The notes: generated from the letters alone by a model not told the origin. DNA of 50,490 nt from an uncultured Pseudomonadota bacterium (GCA_902495305.1 CABUWG010000008.1:1-50490), one strand, 5' to 3'. Positions 1 to 8,460 are shown, counted from the first letter of the stretch. Numbers and translations are program-made.

Positions 1-102
1 CGGCATCTAAATTCGCTTCCTCACTTCGTGTCGGCGCTCATTAAGATGTTACGAAGAGCTGGCAGACAAAAACAACCGGAGCAGCGGTTGTTTTTGCTTA
101 GC
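1..102 (-). repeat. Structured dispersed repeat, copy A (cut by window edge)
   Basis: Read on the minus strand, this stretch has GCTAAG, then a hairpin with arms of about 10 bp (AAAAACAACC / GGTTGTTTTT), then CTGC, TCTTCG, ATCTTA, GGAAGCG and TTAGATGCCG. The same blocks in the same order occur on the plus strand at 41713-41815, so this is a two-copy repeat family. It lies directly beside CACCAATTTT followed by a terminator, the same kind of tRNA-tail-like context seen at the second copy. No coding region is evident. Function is unknown. Confidence 0.6.
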
Positions 103-127
103 GCTCCTCAGCTCCACCAATTTTCAT

Positions 128-165
128 AAAGACCAGAGTCCTTTATCCGGATTTGGTCTTTTTTT
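128..165 (+). terminator. Rho-independent terminator
   Basis: Inverted repeat AAAGACCA / TGGTCTTT with partly paired interior, followed by a run of seven T. It would stop plus-strand transcription entering from the left edge of the window. The gene it serves lies outside the window. Confidence 0.6.
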
Positions 166-198
166 AATTTTGAGAAAAAGAACGTTTTATTTTTAACA

Positions 199-235
199 AA
201 AAAACTCCCCTGACTGCCGGAGCAATCAGGGGGAG
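199..235 (-). terminator. rpsA terminator
   Basis: On the minus strand CTCCCCCTGATTG pairs with CAGTCAGGGGAG around a short loop and is followed by seven T. It begins about 25 bases after the rpsA stop codon. Confidence 0.85.
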
Positions 236-261
236 CGGGCTTAATCAATCCAATAAATCAA

Positions 262-1965
262 TTAAGCGTTTTTCTTCAAAGCTTCGCCGAGAGCTTCACC
301 CAAAGAAGAACCACCGGTGGAATTGTTGGTGTATTCTTCAAGAGCTTTTTTCTCTTCTTCGATTTCCAAAGCTTTTACAGACAAGCCAAGCTTGTTGTTT
401 TTCTTGTCTACAGAAGTAACTTTGGCTTCCAGAACATCACCGGCATTGTAGTTTTCCGGATTCTGGGCAGCTTTGTCTTTAGACAAGTCAGCTTTTTTGA
501 TGGTTGCGCTAATGCCGTTCAATTCAACGCTGACGCCTTTGTCATCCGTGCTGACAACAGTTACTTTTACAACATCACCTTTCTTTACTTCATCCAAAGC
601 AGAAGCAAATTCGTTTTCGGTCAGTTGTTTAATACCGAGGCTGATGCGTTCTTTTTCAACATCAACATCAATAATTTTGGCTTGGATATCCTGACCTTTG
701 CTGTAATCTTTAACAGCTTCTTCGCCGGATTTGTCCCAAGAAATGTCAGACAAGTGAATCATGCCGTCGATTTCATCAGACAGACCGACAAACAAACCGA
801 ATTCGGTAATGTTTTTGATTTTGCCTTCAATGACGGAACCGACCGGATGCTCTTCAACATAAGCAGCCCAGGGGTTCGGCGTACATTGTTTGATTCCGAG
901 GCTGATGCGGCGTTTGTCGGCATCAACTTCCAAAACCTTAACATCAACTTCCTGAGAAGTAGAAACGATTTTGCCCGGATGAACGTTTTTGCGGGTCCAG
1001 CTCATTTCAGAAACGTGAACCAAACCTTCAATACCGTCTTCGAGCTCTACAAATGCACCGTAATCTGTGATGTTGGTGACTTTACCTTTGTAGATTTCGC
1101 CAACTTTGAACTTGTCGGCAACAGCAGCCCAAGGATCAGATTCAAGCTGTTTCATACCCAGCGAAATGCGTTGGTTGTCTTCGTTGAATTTGATAACCTG
1201 AACTTTAACAGTCTGACCAACAGACAGAACTTCTGCCGGATGGTTGATTCTCTTCCAAGAGATGTCCGTAACGTGCAACAGACCGTCAACGCCGCCGAGG
1301 TCAATAAATGCACCGTAGTCGGTAATGTTTTTAACAACACCTTCAAGAACTGAGCCTTCTTTGAGGTCATTAATCAGTTCGGCACGGGCTTCGGCTCTGG
1401 TTTCTTCCAGAACAACACGGCGGGATACAACGATATTGCCTCTGACCTTGTCCATTTTCAAAATCTGGAACGGCTGAGAGATGCCCATCAGCGGCGTGAT
1501 GTCGCGAATCGGGCGGATGTCAATCTGAGATCCCGGCAGGAATGCAATGGCACCGTTCAAATCAACGGTGAAACCGCCTTTAACGCGGCCGAAGATAACG
1601 CCGTTAACTCTTTCGCCGGAGTTCAGGCATTTTTCAAGATCGATCCATACTTCTTCACGGCGTGCTTTTTCACGGGAAAGAACAATATTGCCGTCTTTGT
1701 CTTCGTATCTGTCAACATAAACTTCGATTTTGTCGCCGACTTTGAGTTCGGGATTTTGACCGAATTCGCGCAGCGGGATACGGCCTTCGGATTTCAATCC
1801 GACGTCAACGATTGCAAAATCCGGAGTTAATCTGATGATTGTCCCTTTAACAACCGAACCGGTAATACCGTTATCGCCAAACTGTTCATTCAACAGGGCT
1901 TCAAAATTTTCGGTCATTTCAGGAATTTTAATTTCTGTATTTGTCATAAAATATATATATTTCAT
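262..1965 (-). CDS. rpsA: 30S ribosomal protein S1
   Basis: Ribosomal protein S1 binds mRNA on the 30S subunit and helps start translation of structured or weak-SD messages. The 567-residue protein shows six S1 (OB-fold) repeats, beginning near residues 36, 117, 201, 286, 373 and 457. The middle repeats carry the typical NITDYGAF and GLLHVTDISW signatures, and this is the usual six-repeat length. The ATG at 1965 has a GAGGGTGG ribosome site about 8 bases upstream. A second ATG six codons later (1947) is too far from it but cannot be excluded. The gene follows cmk, a conserved pairing in proteobacteria, but a strong terminator separates the two. A promoter must therefore lie in or just after that terminator. 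Confidence 0.97.
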   Translation of the reverse strand: MKYIYFMTNTEIKIPEMTENFEALLNEQFGDNGITGSVVKGTIIRLTPDFAIVDVGLKSEGRIPLREFGQNPELKVGDKIEVYVDRYEDKDGNIVLSREKARREEVWIDLEKCLNSGERVNGVIFGRVKGGFTVDLNGAIAFLPGSQIDIRPIRDITPLMGISQPFQILKMDKVRGNIVVSRRVVLEETRAEARAELINDLKEGSVLEGVVKNITDYGAFIDLGGVDGLLHVTDISWKRINHPAEVLSVGQTVKVQVIKFNEDNQRISLGMKQLESDPWAAVADKFKVGEIYKGKVTNITDYGAFVELEDGIEGLVHVSEMSWTRKNVHPGKIVSTSQEVDVKVLEVDADKRRISLGIKQCTPNPWAAYVEEHPVGSVIEGKIKNITEFGLFVGLSDEIDGMIHLSDISWDKSGEEAVKDYSKGQDIQAKIIDVDVEKERISLGIKQLTENEFASALDEVKKGDVVKVTVVSTDDKGVSVELNGISATIKKADLSKDKAAQNPENYNAGDVLEAKVTSVDKKNNKLGLSVKALEIEEEKKALEEYTNNSTGGSSLGEALGEALKKNA

Positions 1966-2013
1966 TAAAATGCCACCCTCAAAAAAACATAGACGAGGCG
2001 GACTTGTGCGGGG

Positions 2014-2054
2014 TTAAAAAAATCCACCGGTTTACCGCACCGTAAACCGATGGC
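2014..2054 (-). terminator. cmk terminator
   Basis: A 12-bp stem on the minus strand (CCATCGGTTTAC / GTAAACCGGTGG) is followed by seven T. It lies between the cmk stop and the rpsA start, so the two neighbours are probably not one simple transcript. Confidence 0.85.
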
Positions 2055-2093
2055 TCTTTTATACACATAATTTATTATTTTTCAAGCGTTTTT

Positions 2094-2759
2094 TTATTTA
2101 TTTTGCAGACGGGAACCGATTATTTCTTCGGCGCGGCGCAAAACGTCTTCAATCGAATCATTGCTGGTATCAAGAATTACGGCATCAGCGGCCGGCTTCA
2201 TCGGGGCAACGGCACGGTTCATGTCTCTCTCGTCGCGCGCTTTGACATCGGCCAGAACCTCATCATAAGTAATGTCCGCCCCTTTGGCCTGAAATTCCTT
2301 AAAACGGCGCTCTGCCCTGACTTCCGGCGAAGCCGTTACAAAAAATTTGATGTCGGCCTGCGGGCAGACGACCGTTCCGGTATCGCGTCCGTCATAAATG
2401 GCGCCGTTGGCCGGCGTACCGTCTGCAAAGACCGGATTTTTGGAAAAATCCTGCTGCATTTTGAGCAAAGAAGCCCGCACCGACGGATAAGCCGAAACAA
2501 CAGAGGCATTTTTGCCGCCCAAAGCGGAACGAAAATCAGGATGTTTTGACAGCGCCATCATTTGGGCAAAAGTCAGGTTATCCGCAATTTTAAGGGCTTC
2601 GGCCTCGTTGCCCAGATCTTTTCCCTGCAGGGCCATTTCCAATCCGACGGCGCGGTAAACCATGCCGGTGTCAAAATAAGCCAGACCGTATTTTTGTGCC
2701 AAAACACTTGATAATGTGCCTTTTCCGGCGGCGGCCGGTCCGTCTACGGTAATAATCAT
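2094..2759 (-). CDS. cmk: Cytidylate kinase
   Basis: Phosphorylates CMP and dCMP with ATP in pyrimidine nucleotide metabolism. The 221-residue protein starts with a P-loop, GPAAAGKGT at residues 7-15. It continues with the YFDTGMVYRA segment and the DGRDTGT motif typical of Cmk, and the length is normal for the family. The ATG has a GAGGAG ribosome site five bases upstream. It precedes rpsA in the conserved cmk-rpsA order. Confidence 0.96.
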   Translation of the reverse strand: MIITVDGPAAAGKGTLSSVLAQKYGLAYFDTGMVYRAVGLEMALQGKDLGNEAEALKIADNLTFAQMMALSKHPDFRSALGGKNASVVSAYPSVRASLLKMQQDFSKNPVFADGTPANGAIYDGRDTGTVVCPQADIKFFVTASPEVRAERRFKEFQAKGADITYDEVLADVKARDERDMNRAVAPMKPAADAVILDTSNDSIEDVLRRAEEIIGSRLQNK

Positions 2760-2795
2760 TTCTGCTCCTCATGCCAAATGTCACAAAATCTTAAC

Positions 2796-2824
2796 TTTAT
2801 TTTTCCAAATATATCGTATATAAT
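2796..2824 (+). promoter_or_regulatory. Possible promoter for the 2873 gene
   Basis: A perfect TATAAT at 2819-2824 lies 48 bases before the ATG. The best -35 at 17-bp spacing is only TTTATT. The surrounding DNA is very AT-rich, so chance matches are likely. Confidence 0.35.
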
Positions 2825-2872
2825 AAAATTATAAAGCAAAACTATTACTTATACCAAAAATTAGGTGATGAC

Positions 2873-3466
2873 ATGTTCGGGGCAAAATTAAATTTCTGGT
2901 TTTTAGCGGCAGCCGCAATGCTTATCTGGCCCTGCGGACATGCTCAGGCCGCAACGGTTTCTTCTCTTTCCAAAGCCCGCGCTTATCAGATGTTTGCTCC
3001 GGCAGACACGGTTAACAGCGGACACAACAAAACGGCTACTTCTTACCGCACGAATGAAAACAGAGCAAAATATGCCGCCAAGCAGGCCGCCAAAGAACAG
3101 GCCGAAGCACAAGATGCCGAAACAGAAATTGCCATTAATTACAACAGGATTATTGCACAGAAACTTTTGAGCAAAGCCAATGACAACGTTATGGTCGGCG
3201 TCCATTCCAAAAGACGCAAAATCTCCGTACCGCTCGGCAAAGACCTGACGATTAAGCTGATTGAGGAAAACAACCAGACCTGTACTTATGAATGCAATGA
3301 CCAAATCCTGAAATATGAAAGAGGCAGCAAAGAGGGCAACGAGCTTTCAATTGTTTTCAATGCCGAAAATCTCGGGCGCTCGAAACTCTATGTTGACTGT
3401 GTGACCAATGTTCCGGGCGAAGGCATCAAGGTTCATTCCAAAGTGTTTAACATCAGCGTGGATTAA
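2873..3466 (+). CDS. Exported protein of unknown function
   Basis: I do not recognise a family. The 197-residue product begins with a clear Sec signal peptide (hydrophobic LAAAAMLIW core, likely cleavage after AQA near residue 27). A middle segment rich in Lys, Ala, Glu and Gln (about 55-85) looks helical. The C-terminal 90 residues are predicted beta-rich and contain three Cys (TCTYEC and VDCV), so a disulphide is possible in the periplasm. AGGTGATG precedes the ATG. rsmE starts six bases after the stop, so the two are probably cotranscribed. Confidence 0.8.
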   Translation: MFGAKLNFWFLAAAAMLIWPCGHAQAATVSSLSKARAYQMFAPADTVNSGHNKTATSYRTNENRAKYAAKQAAKEQAEAQDAETEIAINYNRIIAQKLLSKANDNVMVGVHSKRRKISVPLGKDLTIKLIEENNQTCTYECNDQILKYERGSKEGNELSIVFNAENLGRSKLYVDCVTNVPGEGIKVHSKVFNISVD

Positions 3467-3472
3467 AAATTT

Positions 3473-4207
3473 ATGGCAACCAAACCCAGATTATTTATAA
3501 CACAGGAACTCCGGAAAAATCTGGAGTTCTTTTTGCCCGATGCTCAGGCTCATTATTTATGCCATGTTTTGAGAATGGCTGCTGGCAGTTCTTTTCTGGC
3601 ATTTGACGGCAAAAACGGCGAGTTTGAATGCGAACTTTCGGTTTGCGGCAAAAAGCAAGCCGCGGCAAAAGTCCTGCACCAGACGCGCAATTTTGAAAAA
3701 GCGCCGGATATCCATTTGTTGTTTGCGCCGGTCAAAAAAGACAAGACCGATTTTATTGTTGAAAAATCCACAGAGCTGGGGGTTTCAAAAATCGTACCGG
3801 TAATTACCCGTCGCACAATCAGCGAAAAAATCAAGAAAGAACGTTACATTGCCCAAGCCGTTGAAGCTGCCGAACAATGCCGGCGGCTGGATGTGCCGGA
3901 AGTGGAAGATGCCCGAAATCTGGAAGCCGTCTTGAAAGAATGGGACGAAAACAGGATATTGTATTACATGGATGAAACGGGACAAGGCCGGCCTGTAGCA
4001 GAAGTTTTTGCCGAAGATGCCGGAAAACATCCGGCAGCAGCCGTTCTGGTCGGGCCGGAAGGCGGATTTGACGAAGCAGAGCTTGGCTTTTTGCGCAAAC
4101 AGAAATATGCCAAAGGCGTGTCGCTCGGAAAAAGGATTTTACGTGCCGAAACCGCGGTTGCCGCGGCGCTTTCCTGCTGGCAGGCAATTTGCGGAGATTG
4201 GAAATAA
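3473..4207 (+). CDS. rsmE: 16S rRNA (uracil-1498-N3)-methyltransferase
   Basis: Methylates N3 of U1498 in 16S rRNA with SAM. The 244-residue protein has an N-terminal PUA-like part and a C-terminal SPOUT (alpha/beta knot) methyltransferase domain. EKSTELG (97-103), EQCRR (134-138), GPEGGF (194-199) and LGKRILRAETA (218-228) are all diagnostic. Length is standard. No strong SD is visible, and translation may be coupled to the exported protein six bases upstream. The next gene's SD overlaps the stop codon. Confidence 0.95.
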   Translation: MATKPRLFITQELRKNLEFFLPDAQAHYLCHVLRMAAGSSFLAFDGKNGEFECELSVCGKKQAAAKVLHQTRNFEKAPDIHLLFAPVKKDKTDFIVEKSTELGVSKIVPVITRRTISEKIKKERYIAQAVEAAEQCRRLDVPEVEDARNLEAVLKEWDENRILYYMDETGQGRPVAEVFAEDAGKHPAAAVLVGPEGGFDEAELGFLRKQKYAKGVSLGKRILRAETAVAAALSCWQAICGDWK

Positions 4208-4217
4208 GGAGAAAGAA

Positions 4218-4886
4218 ATGCGGTTTTTGATTGCTGATGACCATGAATTGTTTTTGAAGGGGCTGGAGTTTATTTTGCGGGATTTGTTTCCGAATGACGA
4301 ATTTGTTTTTGCCCACAGTTATACCGACATTTTCAAAATTATTGAAAAGGAAAAAGACTTTAATCTTGTTCTGACCGATTTGGCCATGCCGGGAGCAGGA
4401 TGGCTGCAAGGGATTGAGCATATTCACAAAGATCTGCCCGACACTCCGATTATCATCCTTTCGGCCGTGTTTGAAAAAGACATTGTGCAAAAGACCATAG
4501 AAATCGGCGCGGCCGGATATATTCCGAAATCGGCACCCAATGCCGTTATTACCAGCGCAGTCAATCTGGTGTTGTCCGGCGGCGTTTATATTCCGCCCGA
4601 ACTGCTGAGCAGCACTAAAGAATCGGAATTTGACTTATTAAAACAAAGCGAAACGACTTCCGAAAAAGAAAATCCGGCAGAGACTGTTGCCATGTCGCCG
4701 CGCCAGATTGACGTTTTGAAGCTCATGGGAAAAGGCATGTCCAACAAACAAATCGCTTATGACCTTGGAATTACCGAAGGAACGGTTAAATTATATGTTA
4801 CGGCAATATTGAAAATTTTTAACGTATATAACCGGGTTTCGGCCGTTAATGAAGCCCGAAAACGGGGTTTGCTTCAAGATGAGTAA
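4218..4886 (+). CDS. LuxR/NarL-family response regulator
   Basis: A 222-residue DNA-binding response regulator. The receiver domain (about 1-120) has the acidic pair D7-D8, the phospho-acceptor D54 in LTDLAMPG, S82 and K104. The C-terminal part (about 158-216) is a LuxR/GerE helix-turn-helix (MSPRQIDVLKLMGKG, NKQIAYDLGITEGTVK). I chose the ATG at 4218 because AAGGAG lies seven bases upstream. A longer open frame reaches back into rsmE but has no ribosome site. It overlaps the HPt gene by eight bases, so the two are probably coupled and act in one phosphorelay. No histidine kinase is nearby. Confidence 0.9.
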   Translation: MRFLIADDHELFLKGLEFILRDLFPNDEFVFAHSYTDIFKIIEKEKDFNLVLTDLAMPGAGWLQGIEHIHKDLPDTPIIILSAVFEKDIVQKTIEIGAAGYIPKSAPNAVITSAVNLVLSGGVYIPPELLSSTKESEFDLLKQSETTSEKENPAETVAMSPRQIDVLKLMGKGMSNKQIAYDLGITEGTVKLYVTAILKIFNVYNRVSAVNEARKRGLLQDE

Positions 4887-5247
4887 CGCATTATTTGATG
4901 AAAAAGAGGCCGGACAATACCTGAGTATTTTCGGCGAAGACAAAATGGGCTGTCTGTGGCAGGAGTTTTTGCAGGATACAACCGAAACCCTGCAAACAAT
5001 TGAAAGCCAAAACAGAGAAGACATCCGCCTGAAATTTCACAGCTGGCGGTCGTCGGCAAAAGTTTTTGGACTAAAAAGCTTTGTTCAACAGTGTGAAAAC
5101 ATTGAAAACATGGCCCTTAATGGCGAAAATATCGAAAATATAAAAAAAACTATAGACAATTGCAAAAAAATTTTCCACAATGCACAAAAAGAAGCAAACC
5201 GATTCTTCAAAGGGTGTATTTATGGAAAAAATTCCAACGCAAAATAA
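4879..5247 (+). CDS. HPt-domain phosphotransfer protein
   Basis: A 122-residue helical protein matching the HPt pattern: H54 in HSWRSSAKVFGLKSF, followed by QQCENIE. This corresponds to the family's H-x-x-[KR]-x-x-A-x-x-x-G signature. It would relay phosphate to a receiver, most simply the response regulator whose last eight bases it overlaps. The start at 4879 sits in an ATGAGTAA overlap, typical of translational coupling. An in-frame ATG at 4849 lies deeper in the upstream gene and is less likely. The 3' end overlaps rquA by 26 bases. Confidence 0.7.
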   Translation: MSNALFDEKEAGQYLSIFGEDKMGCLWQEFLQDTTETLQTIESQNREDIRLKFHSWRSSAKVFGLKSFVQQCENIENMALNGENIENIKKTIDNCKKIFHNAQKEANRFFKGCIYGKNSNAK

Positions 5248-5920
5248 AAAGCTGCCCTTATACCTTAAAGAAGTTTACGGATGGATATATGGCAGCAAAA
5301 AAATCAGCAATATTTTGGACAACAGTTTTGTGCAAAATGTGCTTTCTTGCGGGTACAGTAAAAAATTAACCAACGCTTTGGTAAAAGAAATTAAACCCGG
5401 CGCGAGAGTATTGCAGTTCGGCGCGACTTTTGGTCCCCAAATAGAAGCTGTGGTCGAAAAAATCGGCGATAACGGAACTTATGACATTATCGACGTCAGC
5501 AATATGCAGCTGCACCGGATTCGCGAAAAGTACCAGTATATCTTCCCCAATATACGGCTGGCAAACCGCGATGTTTCTCAAGAGCTGAACCTTCGGGACT
5601 ATGACGTGACAATTTGTTATATGCTCCTGCATGAGGTGCCGCCTCAAACCAAGGCCAAGATTGTGGACAATGCCCTGAAAAGCATTGCTCCGGATGGGAA
5701 AGTTATTTTTGTGGATTATCACAGCCCAAAGAAATATCACCCGTTACGATTTGTTGCAAAGGCGTTTAACCGTTTATACCAACCCTTTGCCGAAAAGCTC
5801 TGGGAGCGTGAGATTTATGCTTATGCGCCCGAGCGGGAGAAGTACAACTGGCGGAAAGCAACTTATTTTGAACGCATGTATCAAAAAGTGGTTGCGACAA
5901 AAAAATATTCCGCTTACTAA
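5222..5920 (+). CDS. rquA: RquA-like rhodoquinone biosynthesis methyltransferase homologue
   Basis: Resembles RquA, the SAM-dependent enzyme related to ubiquinone methyltransferases that converts ubiquinone to rhodoquinone, the low-potential quinone used for fumarate reduction. In this 232-residue protein the SAM-loop region is VLQFGATFG (63-71). LLHEVP (135-140), FVDYHSP (163-169), HPL (173-175) and QPFAEKLW (187-194) match my memory of the RquA pattern and not ordinary UbiE/UbiG. The ATG at 5222 has AAAGGGTG 7-12 bases upstream; an earlier in-frame ATG at 5180 lacks this. It overlaps the HPt gene, so the phosphorelay and quinone gene are likely one transcript. Confidence 0.75.
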   Translation: MEKIPTQNKKLPLYLKEVYGWIYGSKKISNILDNSFVQNVLSCGYSKKLTNALVKEIKPGARVLQFGATFGPQIEAVVEKIGDNGTYDIIDVSNMQLHRIREKYQYIFPNIRLANRDVSQELNLRDYDVTICYMLLHEVPPQTKAKIVDNALKSIAPDGKVIFVDYHSPKKYHPLRFVAKAFNRLYQPFAEKLWEREIYAYAPEREKYNWRKATYFERMYQKVVATKKYSAY

Positions 5921-5938
5921 GTTTTGCGCTCCTGAAAA

Positions 5939-5966
5939 GAAAGCATCCAAGCTTTCAAATTTTTTA
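5939..5966 (+). terminator. Possible rquA terminator
   Basis: GAAAGC and GCTTTC form a short stem with a six-base loop, followed by AAATTTTTT, starting 18 bases after the rquA stop. The stem is short, so strength is uncertain. Confidence 0.45.
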
Positions 5967-5974
5967 CCAAAAAG

Positions 5975-6010
5975 AATATCCTCCTTGTCCAAAAGACAGG
6001 GAGGATATTT
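5975..6010 (-). terminator. Terminator of the 6023 gene
   Basis: AATATCCTCC(C/T)TGTC and its complement form a stem of about 14 bp with a five-base loop. On the minus strand it is followed by CTTTTTT. It could also slow plus-strand read-through. Confidence 0.6.
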
Positions 6011-6022
6011 CGCTAATAATTC

Positions 6023-6727
6023 TTACCGGGTGCGGGTTGTTTCCCTAACGCGGCTGGACGAAGTCCGACCGGCAGCGGAAACACTACTGCTCCGGGAGAC
6101 ATCTGAAGAACGAAGGCTGCTGCGGCCGTTACCGTAAACGTCATCGTAATAACGTTCTTCAGCCTGTTTGCGTGCCTTTTTGTCCTTGACAGCGTTTACG
6201 ATACCGACAACAGTACCGACTGCGCCACCGACAGAACTACCGACCGTACCGCCAATAACAGCACCGTCGACTGTTCCCTGAATCACACGGCCAACGCCAT
6301 TGCGAACGGGACCGTAACCATAGCCTATACCATAACGACCGATACCGGCATAGTTGAAATACCCGCCGCCATAAGCGAAACGAAGTCCGCTGGTGCAACG
6401 GTATTTCGGCATTTCTCTCACCTGATGGACATATCCGTTATTTTCACAGATATAAAATCCATAATTGGTTGAGAAAAAGTACCCATCCCGATAGAGTTCA
6501 ACTCCGTACAAAACCTCGTCTGTATAGAACTGGACTCCCATTTGCTCAAACGGCTTGATGTAGATAACATCAAGATGATTTGAGTTTACGGGGCCGTAAT
6601 AGTACTCGTTGCCGCGGCCTGTCCACTCTGTGATCATGCCGTCAACAACCACTCTTTGTCCCAACATTGAGCTACTTATTGCACTGAGTGCCAAAATAAG
6701 TAACATTATAATGCTATTATGTCTCAT
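6023..6727 (-). CDS. Exported glycine-zipper protein
   Basis: Function not recognised. The 234-residue product has an N-terminal hydrophobic signal (IIMLLILALSAISS). An aromatic-rich region follows (about 25-130, many Tyr and Gly). A glycine-zipper-like segment (about 150-175, GAVIGGTVGSSVGGAVG) of the kind seen in outer-membrane proteins comes next. The tail is basic and Ser/Arg-rich (about 180-234). A very good sigma-70 promoter stands 94-122 bases upstream of the ATG, leaving an untranslated leader of roughly 85 bases. The ribosome site is weak, and an ATG seven codons later is a possible alternative. Confidence 0.75.
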   Translation of the reverse strand: MRHNSIIMLLILALSAISSSMLGQRVVVDGMITEWTGRGNEYYYGPVNSNHLDVIYIKPFEQMGVQFYTDEVLYGVELYRDGYFFSTNYGFYICENNGYVHQVREMPKYRCTSGLRFAYGGGYFNYAGIGRYGIGYGYGPVRNGVGRVIQGTVDGAVIGGTVGSSVGGAVGTVVGIVNAVKDKKARKQAEERYYDDVYGNGRSSLRSSDVSRSSSVSAAGRTSSSRVRETTRTR

Positions 6728-6820
6728 ATTTTTATGTTTTGTGCTTTGGGCGGAAAACTGTTATGTTTTTACGACCCTCAGCGGATTAATAATCGATATA
6801 TCTATATATTTTAGAATTAT

Positions 6821-6849
6821 ATAATAGCATTGATTGTGCTTTTTGTCAA
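6821..6849 (-). promoter_or_regulatory. Sigma-70-type promoter for the 6023 gene
   Basis: On the minus strand TTGACA (6849-6844) and TATTAT (6826-6821) are separated by exactly 17 bases. This is one of the best promoter matches in the window. Confidence 0.75.
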
Positions 6850-6896
6850 ACGAAGACTAAAAAAGCCGCAGAATATCATAAATTTGTTACATTTCT

Positions 6897-6936
6897 AAAA
6901 AAAAAACGCCCCCTAAAAAACTTTCAGGAGGCGTTT
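6897..6936 (-). terminator. Terminator of the DEAD-box-like gene
   Basis: On the minus strand AACGCCTCCT pairs with AGGGGGCGTT and is followed by nine T, about 22 bases after the stop codon. Confidence 0.85.
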
Positions 6937-6957
6937 TCAGAAAAGCATTTACAGTTT

Positions 6958-7758
6958 TCAGTTGGCAGCATTTTCCGCTTCGACAACGATTCCCTGAATC
7001 AGGACGAATTCCGGCGTTTTGCCTTGGAAACTGTTATATTTCTTCATCAGCTCGACAGCCTGCTTGTCTTCTTTGGCCGGTGCAAAGCGCGGGGATTGTC
7101 CGCCGTTCTTTTTCTGAGCCGGTTTGGCCTGCGCCGTTATCTGGGCTTCCTGTTCCTTGGCTTTGTCGACTTTGATTTCTTCCGGCGCTTTCAGGATTTT
7201 TTCCAGAATCGACTGCGTTTCTTTGGAGCGGCGGTTGGTATATACAATATTCTGCTTGTTAGCCGGCAAAATCTCGAGAATCTTTTCCAAATTGCCGAGT
7301 TGTTTGTTTTTCTTAATCAGATTAATGTCATCGACCACCAGAATTGACACTTTGCCGAAGTCAATTTTTTTATCTTCGGCAAGTTCAACCAGCAGATCCG
7401 GCGAGCCGATAATCACATTGGCCTCGTTGTCGATGTCTTCATCCTTGTCTTTAATGGTAGCCTCGTTGATTTCGTGATATTTGTTAAAAATGGCCAAGCG
7501 GTCGGAAACAACGACCGACTGCTCGGAATCCGGTGTGATAATCAAAATATTGTCAGCTTTTTTGGTGCTGATAATATCAATCAGCGGAAAGACATAAGAC
7601 GTTGTTTTGCCGCAGCCCTGCGGTGCGATGGTAAAAACGTCTTTTCTTTGCAAAATGGAAGGGATGACATCGCTTTGCACGGTTGTTGCTTCCTGAATGC
7701 CGAATTCATCAATTGCCTGAAGCGTTTTTTCACTTAATCCTAAATCACGAAAATTCAT
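6958..7758 (-). CDS. Degenerate DEAD-box helicase-like protein, RecA1 domain only
   Basis: The first 30 residues match a DEAD-box Q-motif region (FRDLGLSEKTLQAI ... ATTVQ), and residues about 45-55 form a P-loop (APQGCGKTT). The other motifs are altered: motif II reads VVDDIN instead of DEAD, and the SAT position reads TNRR. The 266-residue protein stops after this first domain; the second RecA domain needed for unwinding is absent. A Lys/Gln/Pro-rich basic linker and a short tail end it. It is probably not an active helicase and may bind RNA or nucleotide. It has its own terminator, and no frameshift is visible, so it looks like a maintained gene. Confidence 0.75.
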   Translation of the reverse strand: MNFRDLGLSEKTLQAIDEFGIQEATTVQSDVIPSILQRKDVFTIAPQGCGKTTSYVFPLIDIISTKKADNILIITPDSEQSVVVSDRLAIFNKYHEINEATIKDKDEDIDNEANVIIGSPDLLVELAEDKKIDFGKVSILVVDDINLIKKNKQLGNLEKILEILPANKQNIVYTNRRSKETQSILEKILKAPEEIKVDKAKEQEAQITAQAKPAQKKNGGQSPRFAPAKEDKQAVELMKKYNSFQGKTPEFVLIQGIVVEAENAAN

Positions 7759-7851
7759 TTTATTTCTTCTTTAAAGTTCTGGTTAATTTTTATTTTTTAG
7801 ATATTATTTAGTTTATATCGGTTAGTCAACTTCTAAATGCAGGAGAAAAAT

Positions 7852-8400
7852 ATGTTAATCAGAAAAGACAACTCCCTCTTACTCATTATTGACGTGCAGG
7901 AACGGCTGGCGCCGGCCATGGACAATCCGCGCGAAGTCATTAATAACTGTGCAGCCTTAATCGGCGTTGCCAAACGACTGGAGATTCCGTTCATTATTAC
8001 AGAGCAATATCCCAAGGGGCTTGGGCAGACGATGGTCGATTTGCGCCAAAAGGCCGGAGAAGATGCCTGCTATTATGAAAAACTGGAGTTTTCCTGTGCC
8101 TGCAACAGCGGTATTTTTGAGCAGATTAAAAAATGCGGCAAAAAGCAAATTGTTATTGCCGGCATTGAGACTCATATCTGCGTTTTGCAGACGGCGCTCC
8201 ATTTACAGGAACTCGGGTATGAGGTTTTTGTTGTCGCCAATGCCTGCTCTTCCCGCAAGCCGATTCAAAACATTATGGCATTGCAACGGCTGATGCGCAA
8301 CGGCGTGGATGTCGTGACTTCGGAAATGGTCTTTTTTGAATGGCTGGAAAAGGCCGGTTCTGACGTTTTTAAAGAAATCAGCCGCCAATATATTATCTAG
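7852..8400 (+). CDS. Isochorismatase-family cysteine hydrolase
   Basis: A 182-residue member of the isochorismatase/nicotinamidase superfamily. The catalytic triad is visible: D14 (IIDVQE), K77 (YEKLEF) and C110 (IETHICVLQTA). The short length and ETHICV motif suit the YcaC/ISOC1-like branch. The substrate cannot be read from sequence. I chose the ATG at 7852 because AGGAG lies six bases upstream. The ATG at 7837 runs straight into that SD sequence. Confidence 0.88.
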   Translation: MLIRKDNSLLLIIDVQERLAPAMDNPREVINNCAALIGVAKRLEIPFIITEQYPKGLGQTMVDLRQKAGEDACYYEKLEFSCACNSGIFEQIKKCGKKQIVIAGIETHICVLQTALHLQELGYEVFVVANACSSRKPIQNIMALQRLMRNGVDVVTSEMVFFEWLEKAGSDVFKEISRQYII

Positions 8401-8460
8401 ACAAACAAAGTCTTTTGTGCTAAATCAGAGGTGTTTAATAATTATTAATAACAAATTAGT

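Noticed and set aside
101..119. CTCCACCA before a terminator, as if the 3' end of a tRNA or tmRNA
   Set aside because: There is no T-arm or pairing acceptor upstream. The preceding sequence is the structured repeat. Mentioned only as context of that repeat.
625..1353. Long frame antisense to rpsA
   Set aside because: A shadow of the S1 repeats on the other strand; no independent start signal.
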